A stretch of 64,000 nt of DNA from Pseudomonas paralcaligenes. GTDB taxonomy: Bacteria > Pseudomonadota > Gammaproteobacteria > Pseudomonadales > Pseudomonadaceae. The position numbers and the translations under genes are program-made. The stretch is from assembly GCF_019655855.1 (NCBI RefSeq), contig NZ_BPFX01000021.1:1-64000 (forward strand), in the 5' to 3' direction. Below are positions 1-11,261 of this stretch, piece by piece (within the stretch, counting starts at the first letter, position 1; every line of letters starts with the position of its first letter). The notes under the pieces are model-generated. The model did not search any database, was not told where the DNA came from, and worked only from the letters and a program-made list of their open reading frames with translations.

Positions 1-86
1 GGTGAAGGAGGGATTCGAACCCTCGATACGGTTTCCCGTATACACACTTTCCAGGCGTGCTCCTTCAACCGCTCGGACACTTCACC
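1..86 (-). tRNA. tRNA-Ser (GGA anticodon)
   Basis: Read on the minus strand, the ends pair as a GGTGAAG/CTTCACC acceptor stem. The anticodon loop contains GGA, there is a long variable arm typical of class II tRNAs, and a GGTTCGAATCC T-arm. The discriminator base and CCA end would lie just left of the window, so the gene is complete or nearly so. Confidence 0.93.
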
Positions 87-179
87 GGGTCTCGCCGAAC
101 CAGTCTGGTCCGTCGAGGCGCGCTAATGTAGCCGAACGGTTTTCCGAATGCAAAATATTTTTTCAGTCGATTCATACGC

Positions 180-374
180 TTATGCGGAGCGGTGGGGTTT
201 CGTCTGGTTCGCGTCGAAGCGACAGCCGCCGAACAGCAGGAAGCCGAGGGAGACGAACAGGCTGAACAGGAACAGCTGCAGCACGCCGGACTGGCTGTGA
301 CTGTAGGGTGTGGCGGCCAGGACCGTCAGGCCGACCAGCAGCAACGACAATAGAAAGGGGACGATACGGGGCAT
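180..374 (-). CDS. Small membrane protein, function unknown
   Basis: A 64-residue protein with two hydrophobic segments (about residues 5-21 and 32-49), a short polar tail and few charges, so probably an inner-membrane protein with two spans. The start is supported by a GAGGAG ribosome-binding site 6-7 bases before the ATG at 374. A longer overlapping frame on the same strand lacks such a site and reads as an Arg/Pro/Ala-rich shadow. I do not recognise a family. It sits alone between tRNA-Ser and the crotonase gene. Confidence 0.6.
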   Translation of the reverse strand: MPRIVPFLLSLLLVGLTVLAATPYSHSQSGVLQLFLFSLFVSLGFLLFGGCRFDANQTKPHRSA

Positions 375-567
375 GGGCGCTCCTCAGGTTCGCGACCAAC
401 CTAAGTCAACGCTCGGTATAGCAGCCAATCGACAATGCCGATGGCGCCGATAGGCGACGGCCGACGGACGGGTGGATGACCCCACGGTCAGCCAAAGCGC
501 TTTACCCTTGGCCCGGTGCTGGGTAACGTCAGCGCCACTTTCCGCAACCTGGACTAGGACTTCCGCC

Positions 568-1257
568 ATGAGCGACCTGATCAGCTATCAACTCGAAGAC
601 GGCATCGCCACCCTGACTCTCAACAACGGCAAGGTGAACGCCATCTCCCCGGATGTGATCGCCGCCTTCAATGCCGCGCTGGATCAGGCCGTGCAGGACC
701 GCGCCGTGGTGATCATCACCGGCCAGCCGGGCATTCTTTCGGGCGGCTACGACCTCAAGGTGATGACTTCCGGCCCGCAGAACGCCGTGGCGCTGGTGAC
801 CGCCGGCTCCACCCTGGCGCATCGCATGCTGAGCCACCCCTACCCGATCATCGTCGCCTGCCCAGGCCACGCGATCGCCAAGGGCGCCTTCATCCTGCTC
901 TCCAGCGACTACCGCATCGGCGTGGAAGGCCCGTTCAACATCGGCCTGAACGAAGTGCAGATCGGCATGACCATGCACCACGCCGGCATCGAGCTGGCCC
1001 GTGACCGTCTGCGCAAGGCCGCCTTCCACCGTTCGGTGATCAACGGCGAGATTTTCGATCCGCAGGGCGCCGTGGACGCCGGCTTCCTCGACAAGGTGGT
1101 ACCGGCCGAACAGCTGCAGGCTACCGCCCTGGCCGCCGCCCAGCAGTTGAAGAAGATCAACATGACTGCGCACAAGAACACCAAACTCAAGGTGCGCAAG
1201 GCGCTGCTCGAGACCCTGGAGAAGGCCATCGAGCTGGACCAGAAACACCTGGGCTGA
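568..1257 (+). CDS. Crotonase-family enoyl-CoA hydratase/isomerase
   Basis: A 229-residue cytosolic enzyme of the crotonase superfamily, which hydrates or isomerises acyl-CoA thioesters through an oxyanion hole. The N-terminal strand (IATLTLNNGKVNAIS), the first oxyanion loop around LSGGYDLKV (about residue 70) and the second around HAIAKGAFILLSSDYRIG (about residue 105) are present, followed by a NEVQIG segment where the acidic catalytic residue usually lies. The exact substrate cannot be read. A longer in-frame extension to 472 exists but is not crotonase-like, so the start at 568 is preferred. A strong terminator follows directly. Confidence 0.88.
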   Translation: MSDLISYQLEDGIATLTLNNGKVNAISPDVIAAFNAALDQAVQDRAVVIITGQPGILSGGYDLKVMTSGPQNAVALVTAGSTLAHRMLSHPYPIIVACPGHAIAKGAFILLSSDYRIGVEGPFNIGLNEVQIGMTMHHAGIELARDRLRKAAFHRSVINGEIFDPQGAVDAGFLDKVVPAEQLQATALAAAQQLKKINMTAHKNTKLKVRKALLETLEKAIELDQKHLG

Positions 1258-1270
1258 TCGCAAGCACACG

Positions 1271-1298
1271 AAAAAGGCGCCTCTCAGGCGCCTTTTTT
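1271..1298 (+). terminator. Rho-independent terminator after the crotonase gene
   Basis: A perfect hairpin of AAGGCGCC and GGCGCCTT with a short CTCA-type loop, followed by a run of six T, 13 bases after the stop codon. Confidence 0.9.
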
Positions 1299-1329
1299 AT
1301 GGCTCTGTCCACGTTAGTTGTTGCACACC

Positions 1330-1395
1330 TTGTGGGAGCGGATTTATCCGCGAATTTTCGCGGCCAATCGGAATGCCGCCCAGCCGCTCCCACAA
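1330..1395. repeat. REP-like inverted repeat
   Basis: Starts with TGTGGGAGCGGATTTATCCG and ends with the complement CCGCTCCCACA, with an inner CGCGAA/TTCGCG hairpin. This is the general shape of Pseudomonas REP/BIME elements built on GTGGGAGCGG. The rest of the gap to 1534 shows nothing I can name. Confidence 0.7.
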
Positions 1396-1534
1396 GAGCA
1401 GAATTACGCCTCCAACACGTAACGGGTACATAGCCTTTTTTATCCTGCCACCCCTTCGGGCCGTCGCTGTACAGCGTTGGAAGTGACTCTCAGCCATTTC
1501 TTGGTGCGCGCAGCGCCCCCTACCTCTACGTACG

Positions 1535-2017
1535 TCAGCAGTCGCTGAGGTGCAGGAAGATTTCTGCCAGCCGCTCGATGCCGGCCTGGTCTTCGGCGCT
1601 GAATCGCCCGAGATGCGGGCTGTCCAGATCGAGCACGCCGATCAACCGGTCCTCCTTCACCAGCGGCACCACCAGCTCGCTGTTAGAAGCGCTGTCGCAG
1701 GCGATATGGCCAGGGAAGGCGTGCACATCCTCGACCCGTTGGGTCTGCCGGGTGCTCGCCGCGGCGCCGCACACGCCGCGGCCGAAGGGGATGCGTACGC
1801 AGGCCATCTTGCCCTGGAACGGGCCGAGCACCAGTTCCTCGTTCCTGTTCAGGTAGAAACCCGCCCAATTGAGCCCGTCGACTTCGCTGAACAGGAAGGC
1901 GGCGAACTGTGCCGCATTGGCGATGAAATCGCGCTCGTCGGCCAGCAGCGCTTCCAGCTGCGCCGCCAGCAGCGCGTAGCCCTCGCGGCCCAGCCCCACC
2001 TGCTGCAGATCGATCAC
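1535..2017 (-). CDS. Free methionine-(R)-sulfoxide reductase (GAF domain)
   Basis: A 160-residue GAF-fold protein of the fRMsr (YebR/MsrC) family, which reduces free Met-R-sulfoxide in the cytosol with thioredoxin. The family's three conserved cysteines are visible: in KMACVRIPFG, in GRGVCGAAA and in HIACDSASNSE. The ligand segment SELVVPL and the DLDSP strand are also typical. The start is the GTG at 2017: its GTGA overlaps the TGA of the upstream ATPase gene by 4 bases, indicating translational coupling. The longer upstream reading is a shadow of that ATPase. Neighbouring msrB and glutathione peroxidase point to an oxidative-damage repair block. Confidence 0.87.
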   Translation of the reverse strand: MIDLQQVGLGREGYALLAAQLEALLADERDFIANAAQFAAFLFSEVDGLNWAGFYLNRNEELVLGPFQGKMACVRIPFGRGVCGAAASTRQTQRVEDVHAFPGHIACDSASNSELVVPLVKEDRLIGVLDLDSPHLGRFSAEDQAGIERLAEIFLHLSDC

Positions 2018-2904
2018 TGGCCCGCCCCCAGAAGTTGCTGGCCGACCCAGCTGCGGGCGAACTGGTAGGCGCAGCGGCCGTTGCGATTGCCGCGCCCCAG
2101 CGCCCAGCGGATGGCGAGGATTTCCAAATCGTGGTTCCACTCCCAGCGCAACCCGACCTGACCCGCCAGCACGCCGACCCAGTGGCGCACCACCGCGAGG
2201 AAGTGTTCCTGGGTGAAGGGGTAGAAGGAAATCCACAGGCCGAAGCGGTCGGACAGGGCGATCTTGTCCTCCACCGCCTCGCTCGGGTGCAGTTCACCCT
2301 CGACGTGCTGCCAGTTGTCGTTGTCGCTCTGCTTCTCCGGCACCAGGTGGCGGCGGTTGGAAGTGGCGTACAGCAACACGTTGTCCGGCGCCCGCTCCAG
2401 GGAACCGTCCAGCACGCTCTTCAGCACCCGGTAATCGCCCTCGCCGGACTCGAACGACAGATCGTCGCAGAACAGCACGAAGCGCTGCGGCAGGCCAACC
2501 AGGGCCTCCACCACGCGCGGCAGATCGGCCAGGTGGTCGCGCTCGATCTCGATCAGGCGCAGGCCGACGCCGGCGTTCTCCGCCAGCAGCGCGCGCACCA
2601 GCGAGGATTTGCCGGTGCCCCGCGCGCCCCACAGCAGTGCATGGTTGGCCGGCAGGCCCTGCACGAACTGGCGGGTGTTGCGCGCCAACTGCTCGCGCTG
2701 GGTATCCACGCCGACCAGATCGGACAGATTCAGGTCCAGGCTCACCCGCAGCGGCTGCAGGAATCCGCTGCGCCCCTCGCGCTGCCAGCGGGCGGCGATG
2801 ACGCTGTCCCAATCGAGCGCCACGCGCACGGCGGGCAACAGGGGCTCCAGACGCTCCAGCACGGCATCGGCACGTTGCAGAAAACTGTTCAAGCGAGAAT
2901 CCAC
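2014..2904 (-). CDS. DUF815-type AAA ATPase
   Basis: A 296-residue P-loop ATPase of the DUF815 family. A Walker A motif lies in LLWGARGTGKSSLV (about residue 95) and a Walker B-like segment in RFVLFCDDLSFE (about residue 145). A sensor-like LYATSNRRHL follows. Initiation is GTG at 2904 with a GAGGAG site 6 bases upstream. The 3' end overlaps the fRMsr gene by 4 bases. The cellular role of the family is not established. The same order next to sagS is found in P. aeruginosa. Confidence 0.85.
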   Translation of the reverse strand: MDSRLNSFLQRADAVLERLEPLLPAVRVALDWDSVIAARWQREGRSGFLQPLRVSLDLNLSDLVGVDTQREQLARNTRQFVQGLPANHALLWGARGTGKSSLVRALLAENAGVGLRLIEIERDHLADLPRVVEALVGLPQRFVLFCDDLSFESGEGDYRVLKSVLDGSLERAPDNVLLYATSNRRHLVPEKQSDNDNWQHVEGELHPSEAVEDKIALSDRFGLWISFYPFTQEHFLAVVRHWVGVLAGQVGLRWEWNHDLEILAIRWALGRGNRNGRCAYQFARSWVGQQLLGAGQ

Positions 2905-2963
2905 GACTTACTCCTCAATATCCGCCAGGGCATTCGGGTGAAAGCCCTATACGATAGGCAATC

Positions 2964-3044
2964 CCGTCATTCCCGCGCAGGCGGGAATCCACGCGCAGGC
3001 CAAGGCATCGCATTCCTGGCTCCCCGCCTTCGCGGGGACGACGG
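2964..3044. repeat. REP/BIME-type repeat pair
   Basis: Two inverted, imperfect palindromes: CGTCATTCCCGCGCAGGCGG followed by GAAT (about 2965-2988) and CCCCGCCTTCGCGGGGACGA (about 3022-3041). They face each other in the gap between the ATPase gene and sagS. Confidence 0.7.
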
Positions 3045-3190
3045 CTCCAGCCCGTTGCCCTGAATATCCGCCCCTGCCGATGATCCGGCGCCATGGGCTA
3101 TGCTAGGGTCTGTTGGCGTTTCGGCGTACGCCGCCGAACCTCAGCAGGCCCCATGGAAAGCCAGTAATCAAGGACTCAACCGCCGCACCG

Positions 3191-5492
<2,302 letters not shown>

Positions 5493-5509
<17 letters not shown>

Positions 5510-5960
5510 CCAGGGTCAGCAGCTGCCCCAAGCCCTGGCGCAGGCCGTCCAGCTCGGCCATGTCGACCCCGCTCTCGCACAGCAGGCGGTTCTTCAGCGG
5601 CAGCACTTTGTCCTTCAGCACCAGCCCCGAGTCGGTCAGCGCCAGGCACAGTTCCCGCTCGTCGACGCGGGAGCGCCGGCGCTGGACCAGGCCCAGTTGC
5701 TCCAGGCGCTTGAGCAGCGGCGTCAGGGTGCCGGAGTCGAGCATCAGGCGCTCGCCCAGGGCCTTGACCGTGGCCTGCTCCGGCGGCCGCGCCTGCCATT
5801 CCCACAGCACCAGCATCGCCAGGTACTGCGGGTAGGTCAGGCCCAGCTCGTCGAGCATCGGCTTGTAGGCGCGGATCACCGCCCGGGACGCGGCGTACAG
5901 CTTGAAGCACAGCTGGTTGTCCAGCAGCAGCTGCGCTTCGATCTCTTGCGGGGCGTTCAT
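5493..5960 (-). CDS. ospR: MarR-family oxidative-stress regulator OspR
   Basis: A 155-residue MarR/OhrR-type winged-helix repressor. The Cys in LLLDNQLCFKLYAASRAV (residue 18) is the OhrR-type redox sensor position, followed by LTYPQYLAMLVLWE and the DNA-recognition helix LDSGTLTPLLKRLE; the wing is RRRSRVDERELCLALT. Oxidation of the sensor Cys is expected to release DNA. It overlaps the upstream gpx gene by 4 bases (ATGA), so the two form one operon. The 22-bp palindrome just upstream of gpx is the likely operator. The gene order and sequence match ospR beside sagS in P. aeruginosa. Confidence 0.9.
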
Positions 5961-6442
5961 TTCAGCAGGGCTTCGATCTCGGCGGTCAGCTCTTCCGGCT
6001 TGGTGGTCGGGGCGAAGCGCTTGACCTGGGTACCGTCGCCGCTGATCAGGAACTTGGTGAAATTCCACTTGATGCCCTGGCTGCCGAGCAGGCCCGGGGC
6101 GCGTTTCTTCAACTGGACGTACAGCGGATGGGCGTCGCTGCCGTTGACGTCGATCTTCTTGAACAGGGGGAAGCTGACGCCGAAGTTCAGCTCGCAGAAC
6201 TCGGAGATGGCACCCTCGTCGCCCGGCTCCTGCTTGCCGAACTGGTTGCAGGGGAAGCCCAGCACCACCAGCCCCTTGTCCCGGTATTGCTGCCAGACGC
6301 TCTCCAGGCCCTTGTACTGCGGGGTGAAGCCGCACTTGCTGGCGGTGTTGACCACCAGCACGGCCTTGCCGCCGAAGTCCTTGAGGGTCTTCTGCTCGCC
6401 CTTGATGGTGGTGACCGGGATATCGAAAAGCTTGTCGCTCAT
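5957..6442 (-). CDS. Glutathione peroxidase (thioredoxin-type Gpx)
   Basis: A 161-residue thiol peroxidase of the glutathione peroxidase family, reducing hydroperoxides. The peroxidatic Cys is in NTASKCGFTPQ (residue 36), the second conserved block is LGFPCNQFGKQEP, and the family WNFTKFLI block is near residue 135. The active site carries Cys rather than selenocysteine. The start at 6442 replaces an upstream in-frame ATG at 6502 whose codons would run through the operator. It overlaps ospR by 4 bases, so peroxidase and repressor are co-expressed. Confidence 0.92.
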   Translation of the reverse strand: MSDKLFDIPVTTIKGEQKTLKDFGGKAVLVVNTASKCGFTPQYKGLESVWQQYRDKGLVVLGFPCNQFGKQEPGDEGAISEFCELNFGVSFPLFKKIDVNGSDAHPLYVQLKKRAPGLLGSQGIKWNFTKFLISGDGTQVKRFAPTTKPEELTAEIEALLK

Positions 6443-6488
6443 GGCCTGTGGCTCCGCTGAGGTGGAAAAGCGTGGAATATAGCGAGCA

Positions 6489-6510
6489 ATTGAATTGAAC
6501 ACAATTCAAT
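6489..6510. promoter_or_regulatory. Probable OspR operator (perfect palindrome)
   Basis: A perfect inverted repeat: ATTGAATTG and CAATTCAAT separated by the four bases AACA. It lies 46 bases upstream of gpx-ospR and 37 bases from the msrB stop. OhrR/OspR-type regulators bind AT-rich palindromes of this CAATT/AATTG kind. Assignment to OspR is inference from position and shape. Confidence 0.7.
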
Positions 6511-6547
6511 TTCCCGAACCCCGTCAGAGGCGGGACGTGCCAGGAAA

Positions 6548-6946
6548 CTAGCCCTCCCTCGGCTCCAGCCTGAGCGCCACCGAGTTGATGCAGTAGCGCA
6601 GGCCGGTCGGCCGGGGGCCGTCGGGGAAGACGTGGCCCAGGTGGGCATCGCACTTGGCGCACCTGACCTCGATGCGGTGCATGCCGTGGCTGAAATCCTC
6701 CTTCTCGGCGATCACCTTGTCGCCGACCGGCTGGAAGTAGCTGGGCCAGCCGCTGCCGGAATCGTACTTGGCGTCGGAGTCGAACAGCGCCTCGCCGCAA
6801 CAGGCGCAGTGGTAGATGCCGGGCACCTTGCTGTCGTGGTATTCGCCAGTGAAGGCACGCTCGGTGCCACCCAGCCGGCAGACGTGGAACTGGGCGTCGG
6901 AAAGCTCGTCGCGCCAGGCTTCCAGGGGTTTCTCGATCTTTTCCAT
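6548..6946 (-). CDS. msrB: Peptide methionine (R)-S-oxide reductase MsrB
   Basis: A 132-residue MsrB that reduces protein Met-R-sulfoxide. The zinc-binding pairs CACC (about residues 46-49) and CAKC are visible, with the active-site region [13 protein letters not shown] near the C-terminus carrying the catalytic Cys. DSGSGWPSY is the family substrate-site signature. The start ATG at 6946 begins [11 protein letters not shown]; the longer upstream reading is not conserved in character. It is divergent from alaA and lies upstream of gpx-ospR in the same direction. Confidence 0.95.
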   Translation of the reverse strand: MEKIEKPLEAWRDELSDAQFHVCRLGGTERAFTGEYHDSKVPGIYHCACCGEALFDSDAKYDSGSGWPSYFQPVGDKVIAEKEDFSHGMHRIEVRCAKCDAHLGHVFPDGPRPTGLRYCINSVALRLEPREG

Positions 6947-7118
6947 GGAGTACACCTCAGGGGCAGAAAAAAGCCCGGCCTGTACCTTTTCCGGGCATCG
7001 GGCCGCACGTATCATGCGTCCCTCCTTGGACGCCAGTCCGTCCGCCGCGTTACGGCGGGCACGGATCGATCCTTCCCGCGTCGCCAGCGACATCTTCTTC
7101 ATTTCGGGATACAGCATC

Positions 7119-8330
7119 ATGCAGGTCAGCAAATCGAACAAGCTCGCCAACGTCTGCTACGACATCCGCGGGCCGGTGCTCAAGCACGCCAAACGCCTGG
7201 AAGAGGAAGGCCACCGCATCCTCAAGCTGAACATCGGCAACCCGGCGCCGTTCGGTTTCGAGGCCCCCGAGGAAATCCTCCAGGACGTGATCCGCAACCT
7301 GCCCACCGCCCAGGGCTACAGCGACTCCAAGGGCCTGTTCAGCGCTCGCAAGGCGGTCATGCAGTACTGCCAGCAGAAACAGATCGAGGGCGTCGGCATC
7401 GAGGACATCTACCTCGGCAACGGCGTGTCCGAGCTGATCGTGATGGCCATGCAGGCACTGCTCAACAACGGCGACGAAGTGCTGATCCCGGCGCCGGACT
7501 ACCCGCTGTGGACCGCCGCCGTGGCCCTCTCCGGCGGCAAGCCGGTGCACTACCTGTGCGACGAGCAGGCCGGCTGGTTCCCCGACCTGGCCGACATGAA
7601 GGCCAAGATCACCAGCAACACCAAGGCCATCGTCCTGATCAACCCGAACAACCCGACCGGCGCGGTGTACTCCAAGGAAGTGCTGGAAGGCATCGTCGAA
7701 CTGGCGCGCCAGCACAACCTGGTGCTGTTCTCCGACGAGATCTACGACAAGATCCTCTACGACGAGGCCCAGCACATCTCCACCGCGTCGCTGGCGCCAG
7801 ATGTGCTGTGCCTGACCTTCAACGGCCTGTCCAAGTCCTACCGGGTGGCCGGCTTCCGCTCCGGCTGGCTGATCATCTCCGGCCCGAAGCACCGCGCGCA
7901 GAGCTACATCGAGGGCCTCGACATCCTCGCCAACATGCGCCTGTGCGCCAACGTGCCCAGCCAGCATGCGATCCAGACGGCGCTGGGCGGCTACCAGAGC
8001 ATCAACGACCTGGTGCTGCCCCAGGGCCGGCTGTTCGAGCAACGCAACCGCGCCTGGGAACTGCTCAACGACATTCCCGGGGTCAGCTGCGTCAAGCCGA
8101 TGGGCGCGCTGTACGCCTTCCCGAAGATCGACCCTAAGGTCTGCCCGATCCACAACGACGAGAAGTTCGTCCTCGACCTGCTGCTGTCCGAGAAGCTGCT
8201 GATCGTCCAGGGCACCGCCTTCAACTGGCCGTGGCCGGACCACTTCCGGGTGGTCACCCTGCCCCGCGTCGACGACCTGGAACAGGCCATCGGGCGCATC
8301 GGCAACTTCCTCAAGACCTACAGCCAGTGA
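7119..8330 (+). CDS. alaA: Alanine-synthesising aminotransferase AlaA
   Basis: A 403-residue PLP-dependent class I aminotransferase of the AlaA type, transferring the amino group of glutamate to pyruvate. The PLP lysine is in [17 protein letters not shown] and the pocket motifs [12 protein letters not shown] and [13 protein letters not shown] are present. The full length matches the family. The start ATG at 7119 ([19 protein letters not shown]) is taken over a longer in-frame extension that runs through the msrB promoter. It converges on the binding-protein gene, with a two-way hairpin between them. Confidence 0.92.
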   Translation: MQVSKSNKLANVCYDIRGPVLKHAKRLEEEGHRILKLNIGNPAPFGFEAPEEILQDVIRNLPTAQGYSDSKGLFSARKAVMQYCQQKQIEGVGIEDIYLGNGVSELIVMAMQALLNNGDEVLIPAPDYPLWTAAVALSGGKPVHYLCDEQAGWFPDLADMKAKITSNTKAIVLINPNNPTGAVYSKEVLEGIVELARQHNLVLFSDEIYDKILYDEAQHISTASLAPDVLCLTFNGLSKSYRVAGFRSGWLIISGPKHRAQSYIEGLDILANMRLCANVPSQHAIQTALGGYQSINDLVLPQGRLFEQRNRAWELLNDIPGVSCVKPMGALYAFPKIDPKVCPIHNDEKFVLDLLLSEKLLIVQGTAFNWPWPDHFRVVTLPRVDDLEQAIGRIGNFLKTYSQ

Positions 8331-8335
8331 TGCCA

Positions 8336-8362
8336 CCCACCCGGTGACGATCACCGGGTGGG
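8336..8362. terminator. Bidirectional hairpin between convergent genes
   Basis: A perfect 12-bp stem CCCACCCGGTGA / TCACCGGGTGGG with a 3-base loop, placed between the stop codons of alaA and the binding-protein gene. There is no clear T-run, so it may act as an attenuator-type or two-way terminator. Confidence 0.7.
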
Positions 8363-8369
8363 AACACTG

Positions 8370-9446
8370 TCAGGTGCCGCTCTTGACCTTGGTCCAGATG
8401 CGCGTGCGCACCCGGTCGATCTTCAGCGGCATGGCCTCCAGCGCGTACAGCTTGGTCATCACCTCTTCCGGCGGATAGACCTTGTTGTCGGCCCGCAGCG
8501 CCGGGTCGACCAGGGCGTCGGCCTTCTGGTTGCCGTTGGCGTAGTGCACGTGGTTGCTGATGGACGCGGCCACTTCCGGCTGCAGCAGGTAGTTGAGGAA
8601 GGCGTAGCCGGCCTCCTCGTTGGGCGCGTCGACCGGCATGGACGCCATGTCGAACCACATGGGCGCGCCTTCCTTGGGAATCACGTACTCGATCTTCACC
8701 CCGTTGCCCGCCTCGGCGGCGCGGCTGGCGGCCTGCATGATGTCGCCGGAGAAGCCCACGGCCACGCAGATGTCGCCGTTGGCCAGGTCGCCGACGTACT
8801 TGGAGGAATGGAAGTAGCGCACGTTCTTGCGCATCTCCATCAGCAGCGCTTCGGCCTTCTTGTAGTCGTCGGGGTTCTGGCTGTGGTGCGGCAGACCCAG
8901 CTGGTGCAGGGCGATGGGCAGCATCTCCGGGCCGTTGTCGAGGATCGCCACGCCGCACTGGGCCAGCTTGGCCAGCTGTTCGGGCTTGAGGATCAGATCC
9001 CAGGAGTCCACCGCCACGCCATCGCCGAGCACCGCCCTGACCTTGTCCACGTTGTAGCCGATGCCGGTGGTGCCCCACAGGTACGGGAAGCCGTGCTGGT
9101 TGCCCGGGTCGTTGGTCTCCAGCGCCTTGAGCAGCACCGGGTTGAGGTTGCTCCAGCCGGGCAGCTTGCTGCGGTCGAGCTTCTTCAGCGCGCCGCCCTG
9201 GATCTGCCGCGCCATGAAGTGGTTGGACGGGAACACCACGTCGTAGCCGGAGCGTCCCGCCATCAGCTTGGCGTCGAGGGTCTCGTTGCTGTCGTAGACG
9301 TCGTAGTGGGCGGCCACGCCGCTCGCCTTCTGGAAGTTCTTCAGGGTGTCCGGGGCGATGTAGTCGGTCCAGTTGTAGATGCGCACGCTCTCGGCGGCCT
9401 GGCTGGCCGACGCCACGAGCATCAGCGGGAGGAGTTTCTTCAGCAT
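8370..9446 (-). CDS. Periplasmic polyamine-binding protein (PotF/SpuD type)
   Basis: A 358-residue substrate-binding protein of the spermidine/putrescine ABC class. An N-terminal signal peptide (MLKKLLPLMLVASASQA) precedes the family opening VRIYNWTDYIAPDTL. The YDVVFPSNHFMARQI and WGTTGIGYNVDKV blocks are typical. No permease or ATPase genes adjoin it, so it either works with a transporter encoded elsewhere or acts in sensing. It is followed upstream by a cupin and an amine-type FAD oxidase on the same strand, which suggests uptake and oxidation of a polyamine or similar amine. Confidence 0.88.
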   Translation of the reverse strand: MLKKLLPLMLVASASQAAESVRIYNWTDYIAPDTLKNFQKASGVAAHYDVYDSNETLDAKLMAGRSGYDVVFPSNHFMARQIQGGALKKLDRSKLPGWSNLNPVLLKALETNDPGNQHGFPYLWGTTGIGYNVDKVRAVLGDGVAVDSWDLILKPEQLAKLAQCGVAILDNGPEMLPIALHQLGLPHHSQNPDDYKKAEALLMEMRKNVRYFHSSKYVGDLANGDICVAVGFSGDIMQAASRAAEAGNGVKIEYVIPKEGAPMWFDMASMPVDAPNEEAGYAFLNYLLQPEVAASISNHVHYANGNQKADALVDPALRADNKVYPPEEVMTKLYALEAMPLKIDRVRTRIWTKVKSGT

Positions 9447-9498
9447 GGGGTTACCTCGTCGATTGTTCTTGTTAGGCAGTGACTCGGGGCTGCGCCGA

Positions 9499-9840
9499 TC
9501 AGTAGATCAGCACGAAGGTCTTCCTGACGGTTTCCTGGATGTCCCACACGCCGGTGGTGTTGGCCGGCATCATCAATGCGTCGCCGGCGCGGATCTCGAT
9601 CGGCTCGCCGCCGTCCGGGGTGAAGGTGCAGCGGCCGGCGATGAAGTGGCAGAACTCCTGTTGCACGATCTGCCGGCGCCAGCGGCCGGGGCTGCACTCC
9701 CACACACCGGCCTCGACGCCGTCGGCGCGCTCGACGCCATGGCTGCGGGTCACGGCATGGGGCTCGCCCAGCGGCACGGCCACCGGGTTGACGTCTTCCA
9801 GGGCCATTTCGGCGGTGTTCTTGAAGTGGTCGATGTTCAT
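9499..9840 (-). CDS. Cupin-domain protein
   Basis: A 113-residue single-domain cupin (RmlC fold, DUF861-like) with the barrel motif segments GVWECSPGRWRRQ, EFCHFIAGRCTFTPDGG and ALMMPANTTGVWDIQE. Such proteins commonly accompany amine and ureide catabolic genes; its own reaction is unknown. The start at 9840 has a GGAGA site 5 bases upstream. An alternative start at 9858 would overlap the upstream oxidoreductase by 4 bases (ATGA), so coupling is possible. It lies between the oxidoreductase and the polyamine-binding protein, probably in one operon. Confidence 0.82.
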   Translation of the reverse strand: MNIDHFKNTAEMALEDVNPVAVPLGEPHAVTRSHGVERADGVEAGVWECSPGRWRRQIVQQEFCHFIAGRCTFTPDGGEPIEIRAGDALMMPANTTGVWDIQETVRKTFVLIY

Positions 9841-9854
9841 CGGTTTCTCCGTGG

Positions 9855-11261
9855 TCATTTCATGAAGCCCTCCATGAAGCCCGCCACGCCCTGGGCCAGG
9901 CGGCGGCGCCAGGGGGCGCTGTGGGGATCGGCCAGCACCCGGTCCTCGTGGACGAAGCTGCGGATGATGGCGTTGTAGCCCAGCCAGCGGCATGGCTCCG
10001 GCTCCCAGCCGGGCAGGCGCTCCAGGCCGGAATCGGCGTGGACCCAGGGCTGGCGGGTCAGCTCGTTGTCCTGGCCGAGGATCAGCGCGGCCAGGGTGCG
10101 GCCGCCCAGGTTGCTGGCGCCCACGCCCTCCCCGCCGTAGCCGCCGGACAGGGCGATGCCGTTGCGCGGATCGCGCAGCATGTGCGGCTGGAAGCGCCGG
10201 GCCATGCCCAGGTTGCCACCCCAGGCGTGGGTCAGGCGCACGTCGCGCAACTGCGGGAACAGCTCGCCCAGCAGGTAGCGGCGCAGCTCGCGCTCGTCCT
10301 CGGTCAGGTTGAAATCGCTGCGCAGGCGGCCGCCGAAGCGGTAGCCGCCGCGGGCACCGAACACCAGGCGGTCGTCGGCGCTGCGCTGGCCGTAGGTGAC
10401 CTGGCGGCTGGCTTCGCTGAAGGCCTGGCCGCGCTCCAGGCCGATCTCGGCCCAGACGGAGGCCGGCAGCGGCTCGGTGGCGACGATCAGGCTCTGCACC
10501 GGCAACTGGTGCCGGCCCAGCGGCGGCAGGCTGGCGGCGTAGCCCTCCACCGCCGGCACCACCCAGTCGGCCTGCACGCTGCCGCTGGCGGTGCGCACCA
10601 GGCCGCGCTGCCAGTCGGTCACCCGGCTCTGCTCGTACAGCTCGACACCCATGGCCTCCACGCAGCGGGCCAGCCCGCGGGCCAGCCTGGCCGGCTGGAG
10701 CGTGGCGCAGTGCGGGCTGTACAGCGCCCCGTAGGGCCTGGCGACACGCAGTTGCTCGGCCAGCTCCGCCGGCGCCAGCCAGCGGTAGTCGTCCTCGCCC
10801 AGCCCCAGGTCGTGCAGATGCCGCAGGTGCTCCTGCAGGCCGCTCAGCTGTTCGGGGTAACGCGCGGCGCAATAGAGCACGCCGCCCTTGCGCAGATCGC
10901 AGGCGATGCCTTCGCGCGCGGTGACATCCGCCACTTCGTCGGGAATGCCGTGCAACAGGTCGAAGGCCGCCCGCCGTGCCTCGGCGGGCAGGCCGGCCAG
11001 CAGGCGATCCTCGCCGAGGATGTTGCCCATCAGCCAGCCGCCGTTGCGCCCGGAGGCGCCGAAGCCGGCGATCTCCGCCTCGAGCACGACGATGCGCAGC
11101 TGCGGCGCCTGGCGCTTGAGGTAGTAGGCCGTCCACAGGCCGGTGTAGCCGGCGCCGACGATCACCACGTCGGCACGCAGGTCGGCCTGCAGGCTCGGCC
11201 GCGCCGCCAGGGGCTCGTCGAGCTGGTCCATCCACAGGCTGATATCGCGCCACGGGCTCAT
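9855..11261 (-). CDS. FAD-dependent amine oxidoreductase (DAO family)
   Basis: A 468-residue flavoenzyme of the D-amino-acid oxidase/PuuB group. The dinucleotide-binding motif is VVIVGAGYTGLWTAYYL (about residues 34-50) and the second glycine-rich signature is FGASGRNGGWLMG. The C-terminal FAD block is GIALSGGYGGEGVGASNLGG. PuuB-type enzymes oxidise gamma-glutamyl-putrescine and related amines; the neighbouring polyamine-binding protein fits that, but the substrate is inferred. The start at 11261 has GGAGAC 6 bases before the ATG; an in-frame ATG at 11273 lacks one. Confidence 0.87.
   Translation of the reverse strand: MSPWRDISLWMDQLDEPLAARPSLQADLRADVVIVGAGYTGLWTAYYLKRQAPQLRIVVLEAEIAGFGASGRNGGWLMGNILGEDRLLAGLPAEARRAAFDLLHGIPDEVADVTAREGIACDLRKGGVLYCAARYPEQLSGLQEHLRHLHDLGLGEDDYRWLAPAELAEQLRVARPYGALYSPHCATLQPARLARGLARCVEAMGVELYEQSRVTDWQRGLVRTASGSVQADWVVPAVEGYAASLPPLGRHQLPVQSLIVATEPLPASVWAEIGLERGQAFSEASRQVTYGQRSADDRLVFGARGGYRFGGRLRSDFNLTEDERELRRYLLGELFPQLRDVRLTHAWGGNLGMARRFQPHMLRDPRNGIALSGGYGGEGVGASNLGGRTLAALILGQDNELTRQPWVHADSGLERLPGWEPEPCRWLGYNAIIRSFVHEDRVLADPHSAPWRRRLAQGVAGFMEGFMK

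Noticed and set aside
2035..3063. Plus-strand frame of 342 codons opposite the DUF815 ATPase
   Set aside because: His/Gln/Leu-rich shadow; it ends by reading through REP repeats.
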